Shown: one piece after another, positions 35,190 through 45,366 of the stretch | Position numbering within the stretch: the stretch's first letter is position 1 | Layout: each line of letters opens with the position of its first letter | Source: Caprimulgus europaeus | Lineage: Eukaryota > Chordata > Aves > Caprimulgiformes > Caprimulgidae | Direction of reading: 5' to 3' | Assembly (NCBI GenBank): GCA_907165065.1 | Contig: OU015525.1 | Location: 51,407,537-51,471,536, forward strand | DNA: 64,000 nt | Position numbers and translations under genes: made by a program | The notes under the pieces: model-generated | What the model saw: only the letters and a program-made list of their open reading frames with translations | What the model was told of the DNA's origin: nothing | The model's database searches: none

Positions 35190-35325
35190 CACTCTGCCAC
35201 AGACATCCCTTGTAACCCAAGAAAAAGCATTTAGTCTTTCTATGTCTCAGTTCTGCATCTGTCATGGCTATAGTTGGTATTTCCTGACCTTACATGGGTT
35301 TTGTCAAGATAAATATATTATGGTA
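35190..35325 (+). mobile_element. MIR-type SINE remnant (ancient)
   Basis: Shows the conserved order of the MIR core and 3' region: CTCTGCCAC, a CCCTTGTAACCCAAG-like segment, TTTAGTCTTTCTATGTCTCAG, TTCTGCATCTGTCATGG, GGTATTTCCTGACCTTACATGG and a GATAAATATATTA end. The agreement with the remembered MIR consensus is spread over about 130 bp, which is unlikely by chance. MIR-like elements are old amniote repeats and are sparse in birds. Confidence 0.6.
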
Positions 35326-38300
35326 TTGAGACACTGACAAGAGCATCTCTAATCTACATATTATACTTGGCTAAAAAACTACAACTAAGAAAATGATGCT
35401 AGTGGAAGGATAGAATTGCAGTCAAATGAGAAGGGAAAACTGTGAAGAAATATACATCTAGTACATCTTTTTTTTTTTTTTTCTTTTTTTTTTTCCCGCT
35501 TTTAGTTTGATTTCAGTTGTTAATAGAAAAGTTAACAGAAAGGGAACATCCTTTTTTTTCCCAGCTCATCACAGTCAGTAAGCAGAGATAAAAATCAGGC
35601 TCTCCAGTGGTTCCTGTCACGGCAGAATTGAAGTTGATATAACACCAACAGTTCACAATGAGATGAATCTCAAGTTACATTTTAACTTTTTGATATTCAC
35701 TCCAGCAATGACAGGATTATATGTGGAACAACAATGGTCATGGTTTTCAATGCTAATATTTGTATCCACCATGTTATCAGTGACTTTCCTTAAATTTTGT
35801 GGAAACCTTTCCTGCTTTCTGGTATAGAGGAAGACAATGCTAACAGGACCTGGCATATTCTGAGAGACCATTTTGGAAGAGGAGTTATCTGGTAATTTGA
35901 GTACAGACCAAAAGAATATATTTCACTGAGTGTGCAAAGACGTAGAGGATTGCACTCCTGGACAGACCCTACTGAAACTGCTTCTCTGAAACACTGAAGA
36001 AAGAAAGAAAGCCTTCAGGGGAGAGGAAAAAATTGACAAAAGGAAAGAAAAAAACAACTAAAAATGTACTTTATCCTGGAAGGAAACCACTACATGTCTC
36101 ACATAACACTGTTTCTTTCTTAGAAGTAGGGAGGAAATAGGAATACTGTAAGAAAGGAATAGCAAGAGAGAACTTATACATGAAACCACACTGTATGGTT
36201 GAATTGTGGAAACAATTGTTTTTTCCTCATTTCAGTGCTTATGAAGTAAGAAAACAATGTACTTTTCTTCCTCGCTTCCTCGTGCACAAAGAAGTTTCAG
36301 TTTATTCTGAGAAACCTTCTTGTAGCTGGAAATCCAAGTAATATTACCAGTGTATCAGGGATATAAAAAATTGGCCAAGAGGTCCAGAACTGTGATTCAA
36401 ATATTATAAAGCTTCACAGCAACAGGATTAACATAATAAAAAAGGCTAGTTCTTCAGAGAAAGGAGATGGATCCCATTCTGTCCTGGCAGAAAAAGATAT
36501 GTATAAAACCAGGAACTGCATACGACAATCTGTCCCCAAAGGAGGAAGCAGAGCTCAGAGGGAGAGATCTCAAGTCTGTGTTCTCCAAAAATCAAACCTG
36601 TACAAGGCGCCAACATCGGACAACTTCTGTGCAGTTGCCACATCATAAGGAACCTGAATGAAGTGTAGGGGACAGCGTAGGCTGACAACTTGTCTGTGGA
36701 ATTCATCTGTCCATTGCATGACCTCTGTGTCGCTGTTGTGCGAGGCACAAAGCTAGGCTGCACTGTGAGAGCCTGCATTTACTACAGGGAGCGAGGCACT
36801 GTTGCAATACTGGATGTCTACCCAATGCCAGAAATAAATGAAATGACAGACTAATCAGACAAAAATATGTAACCTCAGTAGACCATTCTATAGAGTCCTG
36901 GCAAAAAGCCTTAGACAGTGCTACCAAATTAAATTTGCTTTCATTGTTCTCCAGGGAGTCTAAGTCTTTAAGGTTATAGACACTTTTCGGAAGCTTGTAA
37001 ATAAATTAAGAGACATGTAAAACTTTGGCAAAGCAAATACTGATGAAGTAATTGTTTATACTCATATCAGGGACCTCACCCATGTGAGAGCTGTGATCTC
37101 TCAGAACCCAGAAGATAGATTAAAAATTGAAGTATTCTTAATGTGACATGTTATTCCTGAAATAGTATCTGGACTCAGATAGGAAACAATTATATGTTTC
37201 CTTGCACTCTGGAGGCAATACCAGATTGGCTTTGTCCCATGCTATCACAATTTCAGCTTTACCACACTTACTGCTCCAGTCCCCAAGTTAACCAAACAGA
37301 AAAAAAAAAAAAATCCCAAAGAGGTCCAGATGTGCATATTTTACAAACTTGAATGCTGGGCATTTTGTTTTTGTTAAACTAAACTTAGAGAGATTCCTAA
37401 GGTGGTAGGGCATCTTACCTGCCTGTTAGCTGTGCTCTCTAGAACTTACAAAGCTATCCCAAAGTTTAAAATATGACTGTGATGATTAAACATGGTGGGA
37501 TTGAGAGCTGTTCTGATGAAGAAGAGAAAATGGGTACTTGTTGTGCATTGAGTAAAAAAATAAATCCCTGAGAGTGAAATGGTACTGTAACTTTTCTACA
37601 GGATGAGCTACTAGGAAATTCCTCCCCCTCTTTTTGCAACAAACAAAATGGACAAATATTAAATTAATGAGATTAAGTACTGTGTTCTAGCAATATGATA
37701 CAGAAATTGTTCATTTAGAATGTTCAAAAAAACAATGAATAAATACCTGCTACCCTCCGTGGATGATCTATGGGGGAAACAGGGTCTACATCTTCAGATA
37801 CAGATTTGCTATTTCACTCCAAAAGTGTGAAGGAAGGCTGTGCAGAAAATACTGTGCTACCATGAAATGGGAGGCTCTGAGGCATTATTGCAGTTAAACA
37901 TATTGTATAGCAGCCTGCATTGCTGAATTAAGATCAAAGGAGCATGCACTCTGATTGCTAGGGGACCAGGACTCCTGTGCAAAGCTTGCTCTGAGTGAAA
38001 AGGCTTGGGGATTGGGAAAAAGAGTCAGTTCTTCAGGGGAAGGGAGCAAAAAAACTAAGAGGGAAGATGGGCAGGGAGGGAAATCACAGCAAGTTCCATG
38101 TAAAATTAGGTTTTGCTTTGGTTAAGGGGGAACTGGCTATTAACTGACAGTAAGTGTTTATATTAGGTGTATTTTGGAGAGTTTGCATAAGGAACAAGCA
38201 GATTTACTATTTTAGATCTTTTAAAAAGTCCTATTGACAGTATTCCAAATACTATTATCTTCAGTATACATGCACAAGCTCTCTAGGTTTATTATATGTT

Positions 38301-41300
38301 TATTTTATATGAACTCATGTTGTAATTTTCTTTCAAAAAGTGACTGAAAACTTTTCATCCAATAACCTTGTCTTCTACATGCAATAGCTCAGAGCTTACC
38401 TCTGCAACACTTCCTTGAAAGTCCATATCATCTCAGGCTTTTACTTGCACTTCAGATGAAAATTAAGCTGACATCAAGGAACAAAGGGATGACAGTAGAG
38501 TTGTATATAAAATTGCTTCAGAATCTCTTTGCCCACTATAGTATCCTTTACCACTCTGCGGGACTGAGCCCTTTATCGCTCTTACAGAGTGTTGTTTGTA
38601 TGTCCTGCTTCAAGCAACTGTACATTTCAAGAATAAAATGATAAAAATATTTTTTAACCCCATTTTGTGTGTACTTTCCGTGTTTTAGTATATAAAAATA
38701 CTGTAATGATTAAGGTGAAGACACTAGCTTAGAGAACCCCCACCGTGCATATAAAAATATAGCAGAGTTTCAGATATTGTATGAGATTGATGGGGCCTAT
38801 GTCTCCTGGAAGTCAAGAAACACTATTGACAGTTGGAAAGGGTTTAATTGCAGGTATTACTTAGAAGTAAAAGCAAAACCATAGAGAGAAATAATATTGC
38901 ACAGCAATTTATTCTGTGACTGTAACCTGGTTTTCTACTTGTGGTATAGCAGTTTTCTCTAATGTTACAGCATTTGCAGAATCATTCTAATTAATAAATG
39001 CCATTAATAAAAATAACTTCACAAACTCATTTCATTAAAATTGTGCATTACTCAGTGCATTCTACAAATGTTAATGGACTTGTCTCTTTGAGCTGCTCAT
39101 TTAAAGTACCTTCTGAACACTCAGTACTTGAGATGCAACAGCTATTTGCAATTTGCTGAATAAGTCACATGGTAGTATTTTTTTCGTGTGGTTAATGAAT
39201 GTGTTGGTATACATACTGGTGCTTGTAAAAGTAAAATTTTATCACTATGTGAATATTCATTCATATTATATTGATATTCTCTTCCTTTTAATAGTTGTGT
39301 CAGTAAAATTCTGTTTGATGAATATTTGCAGAAGGGGAACAGATAAAAGAGACAGTATGCTGGAGGTAAATAATTTGAACGTTTGTGATAATATTCAGAC
39401 TAACTATTTTGCAAGATTTGCCTAGCCATGCTTAAGAATAGCTTTCCTGTAAATGAATTGAGAGTTTCTCCTATCTCTGCCTCCTTGTTTCTAGGGGAAA
39501 GTACAGAAACCCTGTTATCTCAACATATGTTGTCAAATCTGACCTATTGTACCTTGCAAACCCAGCCAGCTCTCCAGGGGACATGAGGCTGTAGAAAAAT
39601 GTCAAGAAAGGCATCACATGTGGAGCATAAGTGCTGAAACAGAAAACCTTTGAGTTGTTTCTAATATACCCCCAAACCTGAAATTTCCTCCTCAGTTTGG
39701 CACATTCTGTAATAACATTATTTTGAATATTTGACATCTGTTCTCTTGATGAGACCCTGCTCCCTACAGCTCTCTACAGTCCACTCTTTCTGAAATTTAT
39801 AACAGAAATGGAGACGTAAAACTAACTCTCATACTTGTAAGTGATTTGGACTCAATGTGCTGCTGCAGATGTGTCATGGCAGTCATGCTATATTTGACAT
39901 TCTGAAGGACCAACATTTGTCCAGCTAGTGACAAAAATCTATTCAATTATCTGAAATTTCTAATGGAGGTTTTTGGAGAGCAGGTGGACTTCTGTACCAA
40001 GACAACCTCTGTGTCTCCCCCTCCAGTTCATCTGTGATACTCAGTGTTGCAGAGGGAGGGTAAGCAGATGCTCTGGTCTCTCTGCCACAGTCCTGCACTG
40101 GAGGGGTTCCTGTTGGGCATTTGGCTGCTCCTCTGGGATGGGAGAGCTGTGTCTTGGGGAACACAGGTGGCATGGGCCAGTGATGTGTCAGTGGAGGAGG
40201 AACAAGGGGCATGAGTGGCTTCTGCTGCACCTCTGTAGTTGTAATGCCCTGTAGCCAGCTCCCAGCTGTGGGATCAGAGTGACTTTTCATTAGCTGAGGA
40301 GCTGGACAAGGCTTCACAATCAGGAACACAGTTTATCTGAGCTTTACTTGCAACAACAGGTAATGTCCTGGTACCCTGATGATGTTCATTTCCCTCAAAG
40401 TAAAGCCTCATCTCCAAATAACAATGAGCACTTTAAAAAGTGTAACTTCACCATTGGGCAGTGTCTCCAGGTTATTAAATGGCTGTATGAAATCCCCACG
40501 GGCAGCATGGCATGCCTTTTCAGACAGGCTAAGAATAAATGTGAGGATTTTCTAATTTTTCTACCTGGTGGAAGGTACTTGGTCTTCAAACATCAATGAG
40601 TTTCCAAACTACATTACCTGTCAGCTCTTCAAGGTCCTACAAAACCTCAGGTCCACCAACCTATTTGCCCAGCTCTGCCAGCAAACTGGGGGTCCTCCTT
40701 CAGCAACAAACAAGAAGGAGCATGTGGGCCAGGGACAGAGGAAAAGCCAAAATCAGGTGTTCTCCAGTCAACAGTCTACTCAAAAGCTACAGCAGTAGCA
40801 ATGCCCTCCGAATCCTCTATTCTCTCCAAAGAGGAGTCTTGCCAAGCATGACATGGTATGCAGGACCATGCTGCCTGCCTGCTGCCTGGGGTTCTCTGCT
40901 CAGGCAGGAGGATTTGACGGAGAATGAGAATTAGGAGGTGAAAGACCACAGCAGGGGACAAGAGGGTCCAAGAGCTAAAAAACCCCCTATAAGAACCATA
41001 CCTGTTTGTATAGACTTTCACTGTTGAAGTCAAACGCTTCAAAATTTGGGTATGAGGGGAGCAACCATGACATCTCTTTTAGCTGCTGCCTCTCAGCTGC
41101 TGTGTGCTTTCACTTCACTGGTGAGATCACTGGCTGGGGACCACTGACCAAAGCAAATCCTTTTGCTTTTGAAACTGTCTAATTTAAGCACATGCTTCAC
41201 CAGTTTTTGTTAATTACACAAGAAGTTATTGATGAGGAAGCATAAGAAATGTGGAAACATGGTGTGCCACACACAGGGACAACAGTATTGTCTGGAGAGT

Positions 41301-41577
41301 GGTCCTCTGTTTTGCTACAACCTCACTTGCTACAATGTCTCAATGAAATAAATCACTCCACAGGCAATATATAATGCAGTCTAAAATACGATGGTTCTCA
41401 CTGTTTGTAATCTAAATTGGATATGCCCTTATTGCCCTTTTTTGCCAGAGCTATCAAGAGCTTAATAGCTTTCTCGTGCTTGCATGATTATTTCAAATAA
41501 CCTTTTCAGTAACTTAGATTTTTATTGTAAGTAATGTTTGATCATGCTTGAACTTGTAAACATACTATTTAAAAGCT
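35326..41577. other. Unannotated DNA, longest interval without a recognised repeat
   Basis: No gene supported. Contains interrupted T runs (35468-35494) and an A-run near 37301-37313. Two GC-richer patches (about 39970-40330 and 40600-40960) give long frames on both strands without recognisable domains. The frame at 36446-36778 (minus) also shows none. Confidence 0.55.
35468..35494 (+). repeat. Interrupted poly-T run
   Basis: T15, one C, then T11. No adjoining retrotransposon body or target duplication is seen. Confidence 0.9.
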
Positions 41578-41895
41578 CTACTTCATTTCTTGATAACAGA
41601 TTTCATATATGATTTGCAAAATGAAACACAACATCTTTCTCATTGAACTTGTGATTAATATCTTTTTCCCTGTGTTGGCTACCTCCATCTCAAGAATTGT
41701 CTCTGCTTGCTCCCTGGCCTGCATTACTTCCCTCTTGTTCTCTCTCATTGTTTCTTTTTCCAGAGATCTGTGAGTAATGGCTGCATCTTTCTTTGCACTA
41801 CTCCACTGGCTTTGCCATTGCTTCTGCTCTGCATTCACAGCAAATGCTCTACCAAGTGCACTGTGGTATCTGTTACAAATCTTCACCCCTCTCAT
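41578..41895 (-). CDS. Candidate exon of an unrecognised small coiled-coil protein
   Basis: The minus-strand frame of 105 codons differs from its neighbours in composition. Residues about 22-68 are rich in E, K, Q, A and R with two tryptophans (KQWQSQWSSAKKDAAITHRS, then LEKETMRENKREVMQAREQ) and are predicted by eye to form a coiled coil. The N- and C-terminal ends look like intron translation. A possible acceptor ends in GAATGCAG at 41829 (exon from 41828) and a possible donor GTAGCC follows 41683, giving a 146-base exon. The acceptor lacks a strong pyrimidine tract. An X-box/CpG promoter candidate lies about 1.1 kb upstream on the same strand. I do not recognise the protein; it resembles small axonemal proteins only in general character. 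It may be a chance frame. Confidence 0.3.
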   Translation of the reverse strand: MRGVKICNRYHSALGRAFAVNAEQKQWQSQWSSAKKDAAITHRSLEKETMRENKREVMQAREQAETILEMEVANTGKKILITSSMRKMLCFILQIIYEICYQEMK

Positions 41896-42821
41896 TAATC
41901 CTGCTCCATTGCTGACAGAGATGATGTTGCTGTGCTGACTGCTCTATCTGTCACCTGCTTTAATCTAGTGAGGTTTTGTGATAAAAACACAGCCTCTGCC
42001 TGATAAACTATTGTGATTCTTCTACTTGGTGAAGTGTGTTGCTACCAAGGGTGGTGAGTAAACCTTGGGAGCTTTAGCACAGAGATAAGTTAGTCTACTT
42101 TCCCCTCTCTCCCTCATCTCTTAAATCATCTTTCTAATCAACTTGTATTTGGTTATTAGCTTAGAAATTCCCTAGGCTTACATTTATTTCCCAGTACAAT
42201 CCCTATGTTCATTTAACTCCTTCAAGGGGTCTTCTGGAGAAGAGCCAATTAAACTGGTTATTGAAGTGGCACCTGTTCCTGCCTCATGTCTCCCTCTTGC
42301 CATAACCTGCCTCCAGCCCCGCTGTAGCCTCCCTCCAGCCCATGGTGTTTCTCCTGGCTGCTGCTTCTTCTCTGGTGAATGACAAAACAGAAGCAGGGCT
42401 CAGCAGGCAATTCTATCACCACCTATCCCTCCTTACAGTTGTCCTCAGCCTTGGACACAGACATGAGTGCCACCAGAGAAGGAGGAAAAGAAAGGTGTAA
42501 CCCACTCTGGGCTATTTGTCATTGGAAAAAAATTATATTCTATGGCAGCATGGCCCTGCCTAAAGCATTTGGCAAGAGGAAAGATGAAGAAAATACACTG
42601 ACATGGGAAGAGAATAGAAAATATCTGCTGTTACTGGTGAAAAACAGTGCTGCTTCCCTCTGGAATAAGTCTATGAGGACCAAGACCAACTCCTCAGGGG
42701 TTTTATAAGTGTTTCTACAGAAGTTGCAAAATATCTGCTTGACCTGCAAATTGAATAACCAAGTCTTTGCAAGGTGAAATCCATCTGTATTTTTCTTGAG
42801 GTTTTGAAAAACACCTGGCTC

Positions 42822-42956
42822 TCATACTGGTAGCCCCATTGAAAACCATATTAACTCAAAAAACAGGGCTGCAGATGTATACTGCCTTCTGTCTTTTTTC
42901 TTAGAATTGCCATGTGCCATAATCCTGACTGGGCTCTCAAACTTTTCTGTTGCCAT
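42822..42956 (-). CDS. Candidate first coding exon upstream of the coiled-coil frame
   Basis: On the minus strand an ATG at 42956 (context CTCAATGG) opens a frame beginning MATEKFESPVRIMAHG and continuing through a lysine-rich NSKKKDRRQ stretch. It sits directly downstream of the CpG cluster and X-box at 42977-43032, where a first exon would be expected. A possible donor GTATAC lies near 42880; otherwise the frame runs to a stop at 42822. An in-frame upstream ATG exists at 43046, but it precedes the presumed promoter motif. No family is recognised, and the link to the 41.6-kb frame is inference. Confidence 0.22.
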   Translation of the reverse strand: MATEKFESPVRIMAHGNSKKKDRRQYTSAALFFELIWFSMGLPV

Positions 42957-42976
42957 TGAGTTTGACCCATGGGTCT

Positions 42977-43032
42977 CGGAGGTGCAGAGGTGCCGCATGG
43001 TTGCTCGGCAACGCAAACACACCGGTTTGTCG
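42977..43032. promoter_or_regulatory. CpG cluster with palindromic X-box, candidate promoter
   Basis: Six CpG dinucleotides occur within 56 bases (42977, 42994, 43006, 43012, 43023, 43031), in a region otherwise nearly free of CpG. At its centre GTTGCTCGGCAAC (43000-43012) is a perfect 5-bp inverted repeat with a 3-base spacer, the form bound by RFX transcription factors that drive ciliary genes. A half-site GTTGCCAT lies at 42949-42956. Retained CpGs suggest a germline-unmethylated, promoter-like element. Confidence 0.45.
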
Positions 43033-43150
43033 GGGATGATGAACATTTAAGGAACATTTTCCTTTTCCTGTTGCTGTCTGTTAACAAACTATGTTGCATG
43101 GCCTGGGGTTTCAGGGCTGTAATTCAGTGTTTCATGGATACATAGTGCTG

Positions 43151-43164
43151 ATTGTCATGGTGAT
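43151..43164. promoter_or_regulatory. Second X-box-like motif
   Basis: ATTGTCATGGTGAT agrees with the RFX consensus (RTHNYY, 2-base spacer, RRNRAC) at all but the last base. It lies about 140 bp from the palindromic X-box. Confidence 0.35.
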
Positions 43165-43791
43165 GAATTTAGACCCAGACTTGACTTTCACTAAGCCCAG
43201 GGATGAGATAATGTTTAAGTTTAGATGTTTAAGTATTTAAGATATGAGATTTTGACTCAGACAAAAATACTGGGAAGGACTCTTCCTCTTAAGCCCTTTT
43301 TTTTAAACTCTCCATGAAGGTAGAGTACATGATTCCTGTCCAGGCAAGTTTTTGCAAAGGATCAGAAAGGGATGGCACAGGCTTCTGCACAGGGGTAGAG
43401 CTTGTCTTTCTGCTCTGGGGAAGACAAACCCACTAGGTCTCCTGTGGAAATTCCTGCTTGTGAAAGGCACAGTAGATACTATCTCATGTTGCACCGACCT
43501 CTGTATGGCTAGCAGCTTTTTGCAACCAACTCCACACACTGCATTTCACAAGTCCATGTATACATGGTACCTGGGCCTTAGGGAGCTTAAGGAAAGTCGA
43601 AAGTCATATAAGAGCATGATAACCTGCCATTTACCAAGGTTTCAGACCTGCCAAAGCTTGCTGAAGACCAACAGCTTCATCACTAGGGTACCTGAATCTT
43701 TGTACTTCTATTTGTTGAGAACTTGTTTTGGCACAGCTCCCATTTTCAGATCAAGAGTTTCTATCTGGGTGTTCCTCTTTGCATAGTTCTC

Positions 43792-43867
43792 TGTAATTCT
43801 TATAATTATGGATTTAATTAAATTAAACGTATTAAGAATTACAATTTTATAATTCTCTGTAATTCTT
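43792..43867. repeat. TGTAATTCTT direct and inverted repeats (hairpin)
   Basis: TGTAATTCTT at 43792-43801 and 43858-43867 flank the complementary AAGAATTACA at 43834-43843. Two mutually exclusive 10-bp stems are possible. AT-rich and without other context. Confidence 0.6.
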
Positions 43868-44204
43868 CCATCTGGTTTAGTTTATAAGCCTTTGGCAAAT
43901 TTACTGACTCATTGTGGCAAGAAGTCAGGTAGTTCAGTAAATGTATAGGAAGGTAAGTGTGCATACCTCTTAGCTTTAAAAAAATTTCAGGTAGAGATAA
44001 AGGAAACCAAGAGCAGACAAATTTTGGAAGATCTAGATGTGTTTGACATACACAAAGTGCCTCTAGTCTTCTCTTAGAATTTATGTAAACCATAGTAAAT
44101 TAGACAGCCTCCAGGCTTACTTACATTCTGAATTTACTCCTATAACATTTTTCCCTCCAAAGCAACAATCAAGTCATCCATCAGACTGTCAGGAAACTGT
44201 CTGT

Positions 44205-44209
44205 GTGTC
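44205..44209. repeat. Target-site duplication of the 1.15-kb LTR (right copy 45362-45366)
   Basis: GTGTC directly adjoins both LTR ends, with no mismatch. Confidence 0.92.
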
Positions 44210-44405
44210 TGTGGTGGGTTGACCCTGACTAGAGGCCGGATGCCCACCAAAGCCCACTCTATCACTCCTCCTCCTTCTCAACTGGGCAGGGGTAGAAAAA
44301 TATAACGAAAAGCTTGTGGGTGGAGATAAGGACGGAGAGAGATCACTCACCAGTTACTGGCACGGGCAAAACAGACTCGACTTGAGGGAAAAAAAACAAA
44401 TTTAC

Positions 44406-44411
44406 TTTATT
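44406..44411 (-). terminator. LTR polyadenylation signal AATAAA
   Basis: TTTATT on the plus strand, about 50 bases downstream (minus-strand sense) of the conserved G-rich block, matching the layout of the 11.6-kb copy. Confidence 0.6.
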
Positions 44412-44463
44412 ACTAATCAAAATCAGAGGATAATGAGAAGTAAAACCAAATCTTAAAACACCT

Positions 44464-44485
44464 CCCCCATCCCTCCCTTCTTCCC
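44464..44485 (-). other. G-quadruplex motif near LTR polyadenylation signal
   Basis: C-runs on the plus strand at 44464-44468, 44471-44473, 44475-44477 and 44483-44485 give four G-runs on the sense strand with loops of 5, 1 and 2 bases. It corresponds to 12400-12422 in the related LTR. Confidence 0.7.
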
Positions 44486-44639
44486 GGACTTAATCTCTTT
44501 CCCGATTTTCCACCTCCTCCCACCAGCAGCACAGGGGAACAGGGAATGGGGTTAGGGTCAGTTCATCACACATTGTTTCTGTTGCTCCTTCCTCCCCAGG
44601 GTCAGGACTCCTTCTCCCACATCAGTGTGGGGTCCCTCT

Positions 44640-45040
44640 CAAGGGAGACAGTCCTCCACGAACTTCTCCAACGTGAGTCCTTCCCATGACTGACAGTTCT
44701 TCACGAACTGCTTTAGCATGGGTCCATTCCATGGGGCGCAGTCCTTCAGGAAGGGACTGCTCCAGCATGGGTCCCCCACGGGGTCACAAGTCCTGCCAGC
44801 AAACCTGCTCCAGGGTGGGCTTCTCTCTCCACGAGCTACAGGTCCTGACAGGAACCTGCTCCAGTGTGGGTTTCCCAAGGGGTCACAGCCTCCTTTGGGC
44901 ATCCACCTGCTCCGGCTTGGGGTCCTCTACAGGCTACAGGTGATCTGCTCCACCATGGACCTCCATGGGCTGCAGGGGGACAGCCTGCCTCACCATGATC
45001 TTCACTACAAGCTGCAGGGGAATCTCTGCTCCGGCACCTG
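44640..45040 (-). repeat. Degenerate tandem array, about 50-bp unit, in LTR
   Basis: CTGCTCC-type cores (GGAGCAG in the sense strand) recur at about 44708, 44757, 44805, 44856 and 44907, spaced 48-51 bp, with less regular units at 44945 and about 45026. Between them are repeated GGGGTCACA and CCTGACAGGAAC-like pieces. The homologous LTR at 12 kb retains only about two such cores (12044, 12085). Confidence 0.8.
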
Positions 45041-45366
45041 GAGCACCTCTTCCCCCTCCTTCTTCACTGACCTTGGTGTCTGCAGAGTTGTTTCTCTTAC
45101 ATCTTCTCACTCCTCTCCCCAGCTGCAAAGTGTGCAGCTTTTTTCTTCCCTCTCTTCCTTTTTTTTTTTCTTAATTATGTTATCACAGAGGCATTACTGA
45201 TGGGCTCAGCCTTGGTCAGAGGCGGGTCCGTTCTTGTAGCCGGCTGGCATTGGCTGTGTCGGGTCAGACATGGGGAAGCTTCTGGCAGCTTCTCTCACAG
45301 AAGCCACCCCATGTCCCCCGCTCCCGCTGCCACCAAAACCTTGCCACGCAAACCCAATACAGTGTC

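Larger units (their letters stand above)
43165..44209. other. Unannotated DNA between X-box region and LTR
   Basis: The longest non-repeat open frame in the window (43352-43786, plus, 144 codons) lies here but shows no domain, repeat or coding-like bias. Potential alternative hairpins lie at 43792-43867. Confidence 0.5.
44210..45361 (-). mobile_element. Solo LTR, 1.15 kb (minus strand), with internal tandem array
   Basis: The plus strand begins TGTGGTGGGTTGACCCTG and ends GCAAACCCAATACA. It is flanked by perfect 5-bp duplications GTGTC (44205-44209 and 45362-45366). It matches, in opposite orientation, the nested LTR at 11642-12674. The sense strand is minus: polyadenylation signal AATAAA at 44406-44411, G-rich block at 44464-44485, tandem array at about 44640-45040, and a weak TATA-like ATAATTAAG near 45172. 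The pure TG..CA ends, exact duplication and fewer changes suggest it is younger than the 11.6-kb copy. No retroviral coding region is attached. Confidence 0.93.

Noticed and set aside
36446-36778. 110-codon minus-strand frame
   Set aside because: No motif, no neighbouring exon or promoter evidence, overlapping plus-strand frame.
39943-40329. 128-codon proline-rich minus-strand frame
   Set aside because: Proline richness follows from local C-rich sequence, and the opposite strand also has a long frame. No known domain.
43352-43786. 144-codon plus-strand open frame, the longest outside the repeats
   Set aside because: No domain, heptad, signal peptide or repeat is visible, composition is mixed and frames on the other strand overlap it. 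A frame this long is not surprising in 64 kb.
44639-45200. Long frames on both strands across the 1.15-kb LTR, including a 160-codon plus-strand frame
   Set aside because: They arise from the GC-rich tandem array (unit near a multiple of three) in non-coding LTR sequence. No retroviral domain is present.
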